Below, one piece after another: positions 8,064 through 17,338 of a stretch of DNA of 64,000 nucleotides (the stretch's first letter is position 1; the number at the start of each line of letters is the position of its first letter). Location: positions 1 through 64,000 of the forward strand of contig PBMY01000014.1 of NCBI GenBank assembly GCA_002722795.1, in the 5' to 3' direction. The position numbers and the translations under genes were made by a program. This DNA is from Crocinitomicaceae bacterium. GTDB lineage: Bacteria > Bacteroidota > Bacteroidia > Flavobacteriales_D > Sanyastnellaceae. Under the pieces are notes generated by a model. That model did not search any database. It was not told where the DNA came from and worked only from the letters and a program-made list of their open reading frames with translations.

Positions 8064-9641
8064 ATGGCTGAAATCAACCCAGCAGAAGTATCATCTATTC
8101 TTCGCGAGCAACTTGCAGGTGTAAAGACCGCAGCAGAGCTTGAGGAAGTAGGTACAGTACTACAGGTAGGTGACGGAATTGCCCGCATCTACGGACTAAG
8201 CAATGTTCAATCAGGAGAGCTTATTGAGTTCGATAATGGCGTACGTGGAATCGCCCTAAACCTCGAAGAAGACAACGTTGGAGCAGTATTGCTCGAGCCT
8301 GCAAGAGGACTTAAGGAAGGAGCGTCTGTAAAGCGTACCGGAACTATCGCATCAATTAAAGCAGGAGAAGGTTTACTAGGACGTGTAATTAACACTCTTG
8401 GTGAGCCTATCGACGGAAAAGGGCCAATTCAAGGAAACCTTTATGAAATGCCTATCGAGCGTAAAGCTCCAGGTGTAATCTACCGTCAACCTGTATCTGA
8501 GCCACTTCAAACAGGAATCAAGTCTATCGATGCAATGATTCCAATTGGAAGAGGCCAGCGTGAGCTTATTATTGGTGACCGTCAGACAGGAAAGTCTACT
8601 GTTGCGATTGACGCGATTATTAACCAAAAGGAATTCTTCGATGCAGGCGAGCCTGTATTCTGTATATATGTTGCAATAGGCCAAAAGGGCTCCACAGTTG
8701 CAAACATCGTTCAGACACTAGAGGACGCAGGCGCAATGGCATACACTGTTGTTGTTGCTGCAACAGCATCAGACCCAGCTCCACTTCAGTTCTACGCACC
8801 GTTTACAGGAGCGGCTGTAGGTGAGTTCTTCAGAGACACTGGTCGTCCAGCACTAGTTGTATATGACGATCTTAGCAAGCAGGCTGTTGCATATCGTGAG
8901 GTAAGCCTTCTTCTTCGTAGACCTCCAGGCCGTGAAGCATACCCAGGAGACGTTTTCTACCTTCACTCACGTCTATTAGAGCGTGCTGCAAAAGTTATTA
9001 GTGAAAACGACATTGCTAAGGACATGAATGACCTACCAGATTCTCTTAAAGATATGGTAAAAGGCGGCGGCTCGTTAACAGCCCTTCCAATTATTGAAAC
9101 TCAAGCTGGCGACGTAAGTGCATACATTCCGACAAACGTAATTTCTATTACTGACGGACAGATTTTCCTAGAGTCTAACTTATTCCTTTCGGGCATACGT
9201 CCAGCGATTAACGTTGGTATATCAGTAAGCCGTGTGGGAGGTTCTGCTCAAATTAAGTCGATGAAGAAGGTCAGTGGCACACTTAAGCTAGACCAAGCAC
9301 AATATCGTGAGCTAGAGGCTTTCGCTAAGTTTGGTTCTGACCTTGATGAGGCCACTAAAGCAATTCTTGATAAGGGAGCAAGAAATGTAGAGATCCTTAA
9401 GCAAAACCAAAATTCTCCTCTTCCTGTTGAAGAGCAGGTGGCAATGGTTTATGTAGGAACTAAAGACCTTCTTAAGCAGGTGCCAATAAACAAGGTGCGT
9501 GAATTTGAGGGAGAATACCTTTCTTACCTAAAAGCAAAGCACGCTGATACTCTTGAGGCATTAAAAGCCGGAAAGTACACAGACGCTGAAACAAGTGTTC
9601 TTGAAACAGCTGCTGCTGAAATCACAGCACGTTACGCATAA
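8064..9641 (+). CDS. atpA: F1Fo ATP synthase subunit alpha
   Basis: A 525-residue alpha subunit of the F1 head, binding non-catalytic nucleotide. The Walker A loop GDRQTGKST is at residues 171-179. The alpha/beta signature lies near [25 protein letters not shown], shown here only by its core [19 protein letters not shown]-terminal helical domain intact. The catalytic beta and epsilon genes are not in the window, as is usual in Bacteroidota, where atpD/atpC form a separate unit. Confidence 0.97.
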   Translation: MAEINPAEVSSILREQLAGVKTAAELEEVGTVLQVGDGIARIYGLSNVQSGELIEFDNGVRGIALNLEEDNVGAVLLEPARGLKEGASVKRTGTIASIKAGEGLLGRVINTLGEPIDGKGPIQGNLYEMPIERKAPGVIYRQPVSEPLQTGIKSIDAMIPIGRGQRELIIGDRQTGKSTVAIDAIINQKEFFDAGEPVFCIYVAIGQKGSTVANIVQTLEDAGAMAYTVVVAATASDPAPLQFYAPFTGAAVGEFFRDTGRPALVVYDDLSKQAVAYREVSLLLRRPPGREAYPGDVFYLHSRLLERAAKVISENDIAKDMNDLPDSLKDMVKGGGSLTALPIIETQAGDVSAYIPTNVISITDGQIFLESNLFLSGIRPAINVGISVSRVGGSAQIKSMKKVSGTLKLDQAQYRELEAFAKFGSDLDEATKAILDKGARNVEILKQNQNSPLPVEEQVAMVYVGTKDLLKQVPINKVREFEGEYLSYLKAKHADTLEALKAGKYTDAETSVLETAAAEITARYA

Positions 9642-9663
9642 TCAGAAAGCAATAAAGTAAGCT

Positions 9664-10536
9664 ATGGCTGGAGGATTAAAAGAAGTTAGAGAGCGCATTG
9701 GTTCGGTTCAGAACACAATGCAAATCACATCTGCTATGAAAATGGTGTCTGCTGCAAAGCTTCGCCGTGCTCAAGATGCGATCACTCGTATGCGCCCTTA
9801 CGCAGAAAAAATCCAAACAATCCTAGCTAACGTTAGCGCAACACTTGATTCGTCTGAGGGTGTATTCTCTCAAGAGAGAAATGTAAAAACAGCTCTAGTT
9901 GTGTGTATCACATCTGACAGAGGTCTTTGTGGAGCATTCAATAACAACAACATTAAGATTGCTAAAGAGATAATTAGAGAAAACGAAGAAAAGGGCATTA
10001 AAACGTTTGTATTACCTCTAGGTAAAAAGTCGTCGGAGGCGTTTATTGGCAATAGACCAGAAGGCTTTGAGCTTGTTGCAATATTTGCAGACTTAAACTT
10101 TGACGTCTCTTCTGAGGTTGCAGAGTTTGTTATGAATGGCTACTTAAAAGGAGACTGGGACTCAGTTAAAATTGCATATAGCAAGTTCAAAAACGCAGCA
10201 GTTCAGATTCCAACTAAAGAGAAATTTCTTCCACTTCTTCCTGAAGAAGTTGAAGAGGAGGCTTCAAGCAACCAAGTTGAATACATATTTGAGCCAAACA
10301 GAGAAGAAATTGTTGAGAACATTATTCCTAGCGCTCTTAAGATTCAGCTTTACAAAGCGCTTCTTGATAGCCATGCTTCTGAGCACGGAGCTAGAATGAC
10401 GGCTATGCACTCTGCAACAGAGAACGCGGGGGAACTATTAAACGAACTTAAGATTTCCTATAACAAAGCCCGTCAAGCTTCGATTACAACAGAAATTCTT
10501 GAAATCGTAGCAGGGTCTGAAGCCCTGGAAGGATAA
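9664..10536 (+). CDS. atpG: F1Fo ATP synthase subunit gamma
   Basis: A 290-residue central-shaft subunit. N-terminal VRERIGSVQNTMQITSAMKM and the C-terminal ASEHGARMTAMHSATENAGE are the two halves of the coiled-coil shaft and are highly conserved. Last gene of the ATP synthase cluster; 47 bases separate it from the histidine kinase. Confidence 0.96.
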   Translation: MAGGLKEVRERIGSVQNTMQITSAMKMVSAAKLRRAQDAITRMRPYAEKIQTILANVSATLDSSEGVFSQERNVKTALVVCITSDRGLCGAFNNNNIKIAKEIIRENEEKGIKTFVLPLGKKSSEAFIGNRPEGFELVAIFADLNFDVSSEVAEFVMNGYLKGDWDSVKIAYSKFKNAAVQIPTKEKFLPLLPEEVEEEASSNQVEYIFEPNREEIVENIIPSALKIQLYKALLDSHASEHGARMTAMHSATENAGELLNELKISYNKARQASITTEILEIVAGSEALEG

Positions 10537-10583
10537 TAGTTAAAATTCTTTTTTAGCCCACTTTTAGTGCGTAGCTTGAAACC

Positions 10584-12011
10584 ATGGGTTTAAGGCTACG
10601 TATTTTTCTTGGGATGTTGTTAGTAGTATTACTTGCACTAGCATCTACAGGCGCTGTTGCATATTTCCATTCACAGAAGCAGGACATTGCGTACAACGAA
10701 CAAAGGCTTCAAAGAAAAGAGGCCGCACTAAGTCGTAGTTTGGACTATGCCTTGTCAAGGCATTCAAGCGTACTTTCAAACGACAGTATTGCCCAAATTT
10801 TTACAGACCGTATATGCGAATTAGCTGATGTACATAGCTTAGTCTTCAGTCTATATACGCTTGAAGGAGTATTGATAACAACATCTGCATCTCTTTCTGA
10901 TAATAGCGCTCCGCCGCTTTTGCTTTTAGAAGAATCAAACCCAGCCCTTTCAAGTCAACACAGCAGGTATATCCATGTTGAGGAAGATGGAGAAACAGAG
11001 GTTACAAGGGTATACTGGGTGGTCAATGGTCACGACTCAGAGCCCATGATGGTCGCAAGCGCTAAGTACAACCCCCGCAAGATAGACGAGAAGGCTCTAG
11101 GAGCCTTTTTAAGCAGGCTGGCGCCAGTTTATCTAATCCTGTTCTTGGGCGCGACCTTAATAGCTTATTTCACACTCCAGTCCATTACTAGCCCTCTACT
11201 TAGGTTGAAGCAAGAAATGTCAGAAGCAGATCCGCTTTCGGATGGCCCGCACATTGACTACAGATGGAAGGATGAGATTGGAGCTTTGGTAAGCGAATAC
11301 AACGAGCTTTTAGAAAAGCTGAGATCAAGCCTAGACGAAAGAGCTAAATACGAAAGAGAAGGCGCGTGGAAGGAAATGGCTCAACAGGTTGCTCACGAGA
11401 TTAAAAATCCCCTAACGCCGATAAGGCTTGGCATACAACAGCTTGAGAAATCGTGGTTAGACAATGCGCCAGATTTTGAAGCAAGACTCAATAAATTTTC
11501 ATCTACTGCACTAGCCCAGATTGATATACTAGCCCAGATATCCCAAGATTTCGCCCAATTAGCTGAAGTAAGACAACCAACACTCTCAAAGATTTCTCTA
11601 GAACAGGCTGTGATCAATTCAGCCGGAATGTTTGGACCTGAGAAAGTCATAATTGAAGGGGTAAACGCATCGGTTGTGGCAGACATGGCTAGTTTAGTTA
11701 GACTGCTAAATAATTTAATATCAAATGCTATTGAAGCCGTTGCAGAAGCAGGATCGACAAGCCCTGTTAGAATTTCTTCTGAGATTTCCTCAAGGGAGGT
11801 AATAATTGCAATTGAGGATAAAGGAATTGGAATACCTGAAAGTGAGTTGGATAGGATTTTTGAACCAAGATTTACAACAAAGAATCACGGCCTAGGTTTA
11901 GGGCTTGCCATGGTTAAGAGTATAGCAGAACAAGCATCAGGAAGAGTTTGGGTTAAATCAAAAGAAGGGGAAGGGTCAACTTTCTATGTGAGCCTACCTA
12001 GTGGGAAATAA
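10584..12011 (+). CDS. Membrane sensor histidine kinase without an adjacent response regulator
   Basis: A 475-residue two-component sensor. TM1 is at about 5-27, followed by a periplasmic sensor domain of about 150 residues and TM2 at about 180-199. A HAMP region (200-252) leads to the dimerisation helix with the phospho-acceptor His271 in VAHEIKNPLTP. The ATPase domain has its N box (NNLISNAIEAV), G1 (EDKGIGIP) and G2 (GLGLGLAMV) boxes. The HAMP-to-kinase layout resembles NtrY-like sensors. No response regulator is nearby, so partner and signal are unknown. It follows atpG by 47 bases but may have its own promoter (TAGCTTG at 10573). Its end overlaps the convergent cyclase gene by 18 bases. 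Confidence 0.88.
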   Translation: MGLRLRIFLGMLLVVLLALASTGAVAYFHSQKQDIAYNEQRLQRKEAALSRSLDYALSRHSSVLSNDSIAQIFTDRICELADVHSLVFSLYTLEGVLITTSASLSDNSAPPLLLLEESNPALSSQHSRYIHVEEDGETEVTRVYWVVNGHDSEPMMVASAKYNPRKIDEKALGAFLSRLAPVYLILFLGATLIAYFTLQSITSPLLRLKQEMSEADPLSDGPHIDYRWKDEIGALVSEYNELLEKLRSSLDERAKYEREGAWKEMAQQVAHEIKNPLTPIRLGIQQLEKSWLDNAPDFEARLNKFSSTALAQIDILAQISQDFAQLAEVRQPTLSKISLEQAVINSAGMFGPEKVIIEGVNASVVADMASLVRLLNNLISNAIEAVAEAGSTSPVRISSEISSREVIIAIEDKGIGIPESELDRIFEPRFTTKNHGLGLGLAMVKSIAEQASGRVWVKSKEGEGSTFYVSLPSGK

Positions 12012-12761
12012 TATGGGTCGACTTGGCGAGGCGTCAAGATCTATTGCAGCGACCTGAAGATTTAACGCGTAAAAGCCGTCTTTATGGATGTCAGGTAAGT
12101 AAATAAATTCTGTTATTGTTGCATTGTATCGCGGACTATCGGGCACACCGAAGAAAACACGATGACTTAATAATGCGCCTCCATCCACCTCCTTATCAAT
12201 AGAAGGGAGGTCAATTAATAAGTGGACAACGCCTCTTGATACAAGTTCTAAAGTGAATTCTGGATCAAGGTATGGCGGGTTAGTATTGTCCCAGGTTTGG
12301 CTTTTCTTTTTATCAGAATTAGGAATTGTTCTTAAAACTAAAGCAGTTGGAAGTTCGGATAAATCAGGAAGATGCTCTTTCAAAACAACCCTGTCGCCAC
12401 CGACTTCAACAGGCTCAACAGTGTGGACTAAACAGGGAAGCAAAGGAGCTAACGGCTCACGACGTAACTGCCGATCAACAGACTCAGCCTCGAATGTAAT
12501 ATGACCAAGGCATTCAGTGTGAGTTCCGTGACCATGAGGATTAAAGTAAACATCAGTAAAATTGACAGGACCCCCTTCAGAAACCTTCCCAACAAAACCC
12601 TCTCCTCTAACTGGCTCAAAGCGAGGCCCATTTACATACCAAGCGGACGCGCTCTTTTCAACTCTTGAATCTTTAATAGAAATACTTATATCAATGGGAG
12701 AGGTTAGGTCTATATTTAGCGATCGGTCACCCCAATTGATTTGTGCGTTAGCGAGCTTCAT
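11994..12761 (-). CDS. Cyclase-family metal-dependent hydrolase (kynurenine formamidase-like)
   Basis: A 255-residue protein of the cyclase/KynB fold. The metal motif reads HGHGTHTECLGH, with Glu where the classical HxGTHxD motif has Asp. This variant is seen in a sub-branch that need not act on formylkynurenine. No tryptophan-degradation genes are nearby, so the substrate is unknown. The ATG at 12761 is preferred to the GTG at 12791, because the latter lies in the terminator hairpin of the upstream gene. Confidence 0.75.
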   Translation of the reverse strand: MKLANAQINWGDRSLNIDLTSPIDISISIKDSRVEKSASAWYVNGPRFEPVRGEGFVGKVSEGGPVNFTDVYFNPHGHGTHTECLGHITFEAESVDRQLRREPLAPLLPCLVHTVEPVEVGGDRVVLKEHLPDLSELPTALVLRTIPNSDKKKSQTWDNTNPPYLDPEFTLELVSRGVVHLLIDLPSIDKEVDGGALLSHRVFFGVPDSPRYNATITEFIYLPDIHKDGFYALNLQVAAIDLDASPSRPILFPTR

Positions 12762-12774
12762 AATGCTAATAAAC

Positions 12775-12803
12775 AAAAAAGGCGTCCACATGGGCGCCTT
12801 TTT
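12775..12803. terminator. Bidirectional rho-independent terminator
   Basis: GGCGTCC (12781-12787) pairs with GGGCGCC (12792-12798) around an ACAT loop, with one G-U pair. It is flanked by A6 on the left and T5 on the right, so it can terminate in both directions. On the minus strand it follows the outer-membrane protein gene. Confidence 0.75.
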
Positions 12804-12823
12804 CAGATATGTTTATTTTTAGA

Positions 12824-13741
12824 TTAGTCAAACAGGTATCCAAAACGAAGAGACGCGTTGAATACGTTTCCAAACATGAAGTTACCTGTGCGGTTAGGGT
12901 GTGTGTTAAGAACAGTATCTGTATCTCCGTCGATGTACTCGTCGTACATTAGATCCGTAACTGCATCAAAACCTAAATCACCTACAAAGCTATCAGCGAT
13001 CTCGATAGATAGGTAGTTCTCGTCGGCGGGGTTACCAAACTCAATGTTGAAAGCAGAAAGAGATGTACCACCGTTAATAAGCTGAGTGCTGATTGTGTGG
13101 TTACCTACACTAGTAATGCCAAATCCAATACCAGTCTCAAAACCAATGTAGATAGCATCGTTAAAATAGTAGTCTGCACCAAACAGTAGATCCAAACCAA
13201 AGTTTGTTACTGATTGTGAGTTGCTGTACTCCCACTCTACAAACTTGTCGTACTCCCCAATATGTGCAGCCTCGTTAGGCCCCCACATCTGTTTTGTGTG
13301 TTTTACAGTAGCCATGCTAAAGCTACCCTCGAAACCAAAGTATGGGCTAAGATTATCAGTTCCATCAAAGTGAAGTTCGTAACCAAGACCAATTCCAACT
13401 AAAGAATTGTTAGTAGATAAATTAAGCTGCGGGCTATCCACATTCTCAATATCAAGTACAGTTGTAGTTTCATCAAACTGTTTGTATGCGTAAGTAGTGT
13501 TGTCTACACCAACAGTGAGCCTCACTCTCAGAGCCTTATCATCATCAAGGAAATAACGGTACTTAAGAGTAGTCCCATCGATAAAGTTACCACCAAACAT
13601 AGTTGACGAACTATCAGACGAAAAATTTGCGAACGGATTGAGATTAACCTCAATATTGTGCTCTTTTCCCAATTGTTTTTGGGCTTGAGCGCTTGTAAAT
13701 ACTAGCGAAACAAGCGCTAGAGCAAACATTAATTTTTTCAT
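12824..13741 (-). CDS. Outer-membrane beta-barrel protein of unknown function
   Basis: A 305-residue secreted protein with a clear signal peptide (MKKLMFALALVSLVFTSAQA). The mature part has alternating hydrophobic/polar strands and ends in an aromatic residue after SLRFGYLFD, as in outer-membrane barrels. It resembles the generic outer-membrane beta-barrel family found throughout Bacteroidota. The ATG at 13741 is favoured over 13747 because it gives the standard MKK head. Isolated transcription unit: terminator downstream, 400-base gap upstream. Confidence 0.7.
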   Translation of the reverse strand: MKKLMFALALVSLVFTSAQAQKQLGKEHNIEVNLNPFANFSSDSSSTMFGGNFIDGTTLKYRYFLDDDKALRVRLTVGVDNTTYAYKQFDETTTVLDIENVDSPQLNLSTNNSLVGIGLGYELHFDGTDNLSPYFGFEGSFSMATVKHTKQMWGPNEAAHIGEYDKFVEWEYSNSQSVTNFGLDLLFGADYYFNDAIYIGFETGIGFGITSVGNHTISTQLINGGTSLSAFNIEFGNPADENYLSIEIADSFVGDLGFDAVTDLMYDEYIDGDTDTVLNTHPNRTGNFMFGNVFNASLRFGYLFD

Positions 13742-13828
13742 AACCATTTAATATGTTTCAGATTTCAATATGCAATTACGGAAATGATTCGCGTATAATC
13801 GAAAAATTCGCATATAATCCGCTAAATA

Positions 13829-13846
13829 TTTGGTGTTAAAACCAAA
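13829..13846. repeat. Hairpin TTTGGT/ACCAAA
   Basis: Perfect 6-base inverted repeat with a 6-base loop. It shares its right arm sequence with the larger hairpin 20 bases further on. Confidence 0.5.
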
Positions 13847-13867
13847 GAATACACACGTAATACTAAC

Positions 13868-13899
13868 AAAACCAACCGTTTGTGGGTTGACTTGGTTTT
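13868..13899. repeat. Inverted repeat AAAACCAA...TTGGTTTT
   Basis: Perfect 8-base arms (13868-13875 and 13892-13899) with a 16-base loop. Within it CAACC/GGTTG (13874-13877 region with 13885-13889) can form an alternative inner stem. It could be an operator upstream of the outer-membrane protein gene or a structured 5' leader. Confidence 0.45.
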
Positions 13900-14150
13900 A
13901 ATGAACGAAATGTCACAAATCCAAGGAGACATGAATTTATTTTGATAAGAGCTAGTCATTGATAAAGGATCAAACTAGAATACCCCACTACTCAATTTAT
14001 TATAAAGGGAAAATAAGAGAAAATAGAATTAATAGAGAATTTCATAGTATTTGATAGAAAATAGAAATTGACTCGTAACACTAAAAAAACAATAACAGGA
14101 ATTTAAAATTTGACTAAGGAAGTTTTCTAATACAAATGTTTGGTCTATCC

Positions 14151-15998
14151 CTATTCAACAGTAACACTCTTTGCGAGGTTTCGCGGTTGGTCGACATTGC
14201 AATCAAGAAGAACAGCCATGCGGTAGCTTAAAAGCTGAAGAGGCACGACACTCAATAGAGGAGCTAAGGCATCATCGCATCGCGGAATTTCAATAATGTG
14301 ATCTGCTAAAGCAGCGACATCGATGTCTCCCTCAGTTACAATTCCTAACAGCCTGCCTCCTCGAGCCTTTACTTCCTGTACATTGCTGACAACCTTTTCA
14401 TACACGTCATCCATTGGCGCAATGAAGATTACAGGCATATCATCGTCGATTAGAGCAATGGGACCATGCTTCATTTCAGCTGCAGGATATCCTTCAGCAT
14501 GGATATAGCTTATTTCCTTGAGTTTTAAGGCCCCCTCTAGAGCGATAGGGAATTGGTAGCCACGGCCTAAGTAAAGCGCGTTTTTTGCCCTAACAAATTG
14601 TTTTGCGATAGAATCAATTCTAGGGGCCTGGTCAAGTACACGCTCTACTAGTTCAGGAAGGTTATTTAGCTCGGCAAGCAGTCTTGTAAATCGATCACGA
14701 GGAATGTTCCCTTTCCTATAACCTACGTGTAGGGCCATCATAGTTAGAACTGCAACTTGCGATGTAAACGCTTTTGTTGATGCGACACCAATTTCTGGTC
14801 CGGCATGAGTATATGCGCCACTCTCAGTTTCACGAGGGATGCTAGAACCAACAACGTTACAAACGCCAAAAATGTGTGCACCAACAGACTTAGCCGACTT
14901 AATTGCTGCAAGAGTGTCTGCAGTTTCTCCACTTTGAGAAATTGCAATAATTACATCATCAGGCCTGATAATTGGGTTTCTATATCTGAACTCAGAGGCG
15001 TATTCTACTTCTACAGGGGTTCTTGCAAATTCTTCAAAAAGGTATTCGGCAACAAGTCCAGCATGCCAGCTAGTTCCACAACCAAGAATTACTATTCTAG
15101 AGGCATTTTCCCACCTATCCCAATAGGCGTCAATTCCCTGCATTTTGATTTCGCCAAGCTGCAGGTTAATACGCCCCCGGATTGAGTCACGTATTGATTG
15201 CGGTTGTTCGAAGATTTCTTTTAGCATGAAATGCTCGTAACCGCCTTTTTCAATAGACTCGATTTCTAGTTCTAGAGCGTGAACCTCTGGCGTGATTATG
15301 TCATTTGAGATTGTCCTGATTCTAAGGCCATTTTCTAGATCGATGCATGCTACCTCTTCGTCCTCTAAGTACACAACGTTTTTTGTATGACCAACTATGG
15401 GCGTTGCGTCAGATGCAACGTAGTAGGAGCCGTCTTCGCCAATGCCAATTACTAATGGGCTTGATTTTCGGGCCGCGATGAGGCGTTTTGGGTTGCTTTT
15501 GTCAATTACGACGAGGGCGTAGGCCCCAACAACTTGGGAAAGGGCTGCTCGTACTGCGTCGAAAAGGTCGAGTGATGAGGCATCGATTACCTCTTCAATT
15601 AGGTGTGCAAGGACTTCAGAGTCTGTGTCGCTAAGAAGGTTATGACCACGACATTTGAGGGACTCTTTTATTGCTGCGAAGTTCTCAATTATACCGTTAT
15701 GAATAATGGCAATTCTGTCAGACGCTCCCTGGTGTGGATGAGCGTTTGTGTCGTTTGGTGGCCCGTGAGTAGCCCAACGAGTATGTCCAATGCCAACTGA
15801 TCCGGAGGGGGTTTGGGCTCCAATATGTGAAGTTAAATCGGCAACTTTACCCTTCTTTTTTAAAACCTGCAATGATCCATCTTTCTCAATAGTTGCAATC
15901 CCTGCACTGTCGTAGCCGCGATACTCCAAGCGCTTTAGTCCTTCAATAACAATAGGGTAAGCGGGGTTTGACCCAACATATGCAACAATTCCACACAT
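14151..15998 (-). CDS. glmS: Glutamine-fructose-6-phosphate aminotransferase
   Basis: A 615-residue enzyme making glucosamine-6-phosphate for peptidoglycan and LPS. The N-terminal glutaminase begins MCGIVAYVG with catalytic Cys2, and TRWATHG is present. Two SIS sugar-isomerase domains follow (ILGCGTSWHAG and AISQSGETADT). The conserved C-terminal Lys is in NLAKSVTVE. Full length. It is the last gene of a leftward operon with the DUF4270 lipoprotein and the short GT5 protein. Confidence 0.97.
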   Translation of the reverse strand: MCGIVAYVGSNPAYPIVIEGLKRLEYRGYDSAGIATIEKDGSLQVLKKKGKVADLTSHIGAQTPSGSVGIGHTRWATHGPPNDTNAHPHQGASDRIAIIHNGIIENFAAIKESLKCRGHNLLSDTDSEVLAHLIEEVIDASSLDLFDAVRAALSQVVGAYALVVIDKSNPKRLIAARKSSPLVIGIGEDGSYYVASDATPIVGHTKNVVYLEDEEVACIDLENGLRIRTISNDIITPEVHALELEIESIEKGGYEHFMLKEIFEQPQSIRDSIRGRINLQLGEIKMQGIDAYWDRWENASRIVILGCGTSWHAGLVAEYLFEEFARTPVEVEYASEFRYRNPIIRPDDVIIAISQSGETADTLAAIKSAKSVGAHIFGVCNVVGSSIPRETESGAYTHAGPEIGVASTKAFTSQVAVLTMMALHVGYRKGNIPRDRFTRLLAELNNLPELVERVLDQAPRIDSIAKQFVRAKNALYLGRGYQFPIALEGALKLKEISYIHAEGYPAAEMKHGPIALIDDDMPVIFIAPMDDVYEKVVSNVQEVKARGGRLLGIVTEGDIDVAALADHIIEIPRCDDALAPLLSVVPLQLLSYRMAVLLDCNVDQPRNLAKSVTVE

Positions 15999-16012
15999 AA
16001 AGCTAAGTTAAA

Positions 16013-17338
16013 TCAGTGAGAGCAAGTAAGAACAAGCCTTGCCCGATTCTCATTAACATCAGCGCCCCTTAAAACTATACCTTCTATAGATGTTCCAGGG
16101 TAAAGAGAGGTAACTATTATTGGTGGGACATCTTCCCCAGGAGGGAAATCACCGTAGCCGGCGTAATTAAAATTTCTGTTTAAAATGTGCTGAATAGTTT
16201 TGGTTACGTTGAAGCGATACTCTTTCAGATTTCGGTCGTAAGAGCCGCCTACGCCAATAGGGCTGTATTTATCCGGGATAGCCTTTAATGAACCATCTTC
16301 AGCCCTTAGACCTATCCCTAAAACATCAGGGGCACCGTATCGAGCGTCGTAATAAAAATCATCAATAGGAAGGATGAGTTCAGCTTTCAGGATTGCAGCT
16401 TCAATACTTAACTGAGTATTTATACTGTCGAGGTGTGGGAATTCAATCGTGGTTAATAAACCGCCCCCACTCATGACATATGCTAGCTTTTCTCCAGAGA
16501 TAACGGCTGAGTCTGGTTCAACAGCATTAATCTGGTCTAGAGCTTGCACATAGGTGCTGTTAAACATGTTAACCCTTGCGCTTGTTGGACCAATTACATA
16601 ATCGAAATGAGTTGTATCATCGTCGTTATGGTAGTGAATCCTTACGACACTTAATCCAGAGCTAAGGTCAAACCCTGATGCTCCATGTCCAGCAATAGAG
16701 CTAACAGTTATGCCGTGGAAATACTCTAACCAATCGTCATTTGATGAGTAAATTAAAGTATCTAGTTCTAATAGAGTTTGGGCAAAATCAAGATTTAAAT
16801 CAATCCTTAATTCAGCGGATGAAGTGTCTGTTTCAGTACTTAACTCTCCAATAGGCTTTATTGATATCGGCGCCGGATATGGATCGTTTAAACTACCATG
16901 AAGAGTTTCAGGGTCAAATGAAGCATAGTAAATAGAATCTAGGCTTAAAGAGTCTTTAAGCTGACGTACCGAAATTCTGTGATCTGTGTACTCGCCATAA
17001 GCGCTTCCAGAATAACGTAGGCTTAAGTAGACGCTATCAGCAACGGGGTTTGTTCCAAAATCAGCGCCTGTAGCACTTAACCTTAACTGTGCAGCAAAAC
17101 TTGCTGAAACCTCACCTAACCTAGGATGAAATACTCGGCCAAGAATACCATTGCTGAATTGGTCTGTTCTTAAACTATCGTCGCGAACGGTATTTAATTC
17201 AACGGTTAATGTGTCGACGACAAGAGTAAGAAAATCTGAATCAGGAAGATTTTCAAGACCAATTGAAGAGTCGGGTTTTTTACAACCAGCAAGAGATGCA
17301 AGGGTTAGAAGAGCCAACCAAACAACGTTTTTTATCAT
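16013..17338 (-). CDS. DUF4270 surface lipoprotein
   Basis: A 441-residue lipoprotein with lipobox ASLAGC at Cys19, followed by an acidic Ser/Asp-rich mature chain. It matches the DUF4270 family known from Bacteroidota by its opening (DSDFLTLVVDTLTVELNTV), repeated beta-strand-rich segments and the late NVTKTIQHILN region. Function unknown. It lies between the GT5-like gene (4-base overlap) and glmS (14 bases). This order recurs in Flavobacteriia, from memory, and suggests an envelope role. Confidence 0.8.
   Translation of the reverse strand: MIKNVVWLALLTLASLAGCKKPDSSIGLENLPDSDFLTLVVDTLTVELNTVRDDSLRTDQFSNGILGRVFHPRLGEVSASFAAQLRLSATGADFGTNPVADSVYLSLRYSGSAYGEYTDHRISVRQLKDSLSLDSIYYASFDPETLHGSLNDPYPAPISIKPIGELSTETDTSSAELRIDLNLDFAQTLLELDTLIYSSNDDWLEYFHGITVSSIAGHGASGFDLSSGLSVVRIHYHNDDDTTHFDYVIGPTSARVNMFNSTYVQALDQINAVEPDSAVISGEKLAYVMSGGGLLTTIEFPHLDSINTQLSIEAAILKAELILPIDDFYYDARYGAPDVLGIGLRAEDGSLKAIPDKYSPIGVGGSYDRNLKEYRFNVTKTIQHILNRNFNYAGYGDFPPGEDVPPIIVTSLYPGTSIEGIVLRGADVNENRARLVLTCSH

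Larger units (their letters stand above)
13748..14150. other. 403-base non-coding gap with small repeats
   Basis: The only gap above 300 bases. AT-rich, between glmS (ending at 14151) and the outer-membrane protein start, both leftward. It holds two near-adjacent copies of a TCGC(G/A)TATAATC-type sequence (about 13789-13820). There are two hairpins built from the same AAACCAA/TTGGTTT half-sites (13829-13846 and 13868-13899). The rest, 13900-14150, shows no convincing ORF, RNA gene or exact TAnnTTTG box. Confidence 0.6.

Noticed and set aside
14151-15998. Possible glmS ribozyme or riboswitch
   Set aside because: glmS is third in an operon with only 14 bases before its start; there is no room for the ribozyme and no matching structure.
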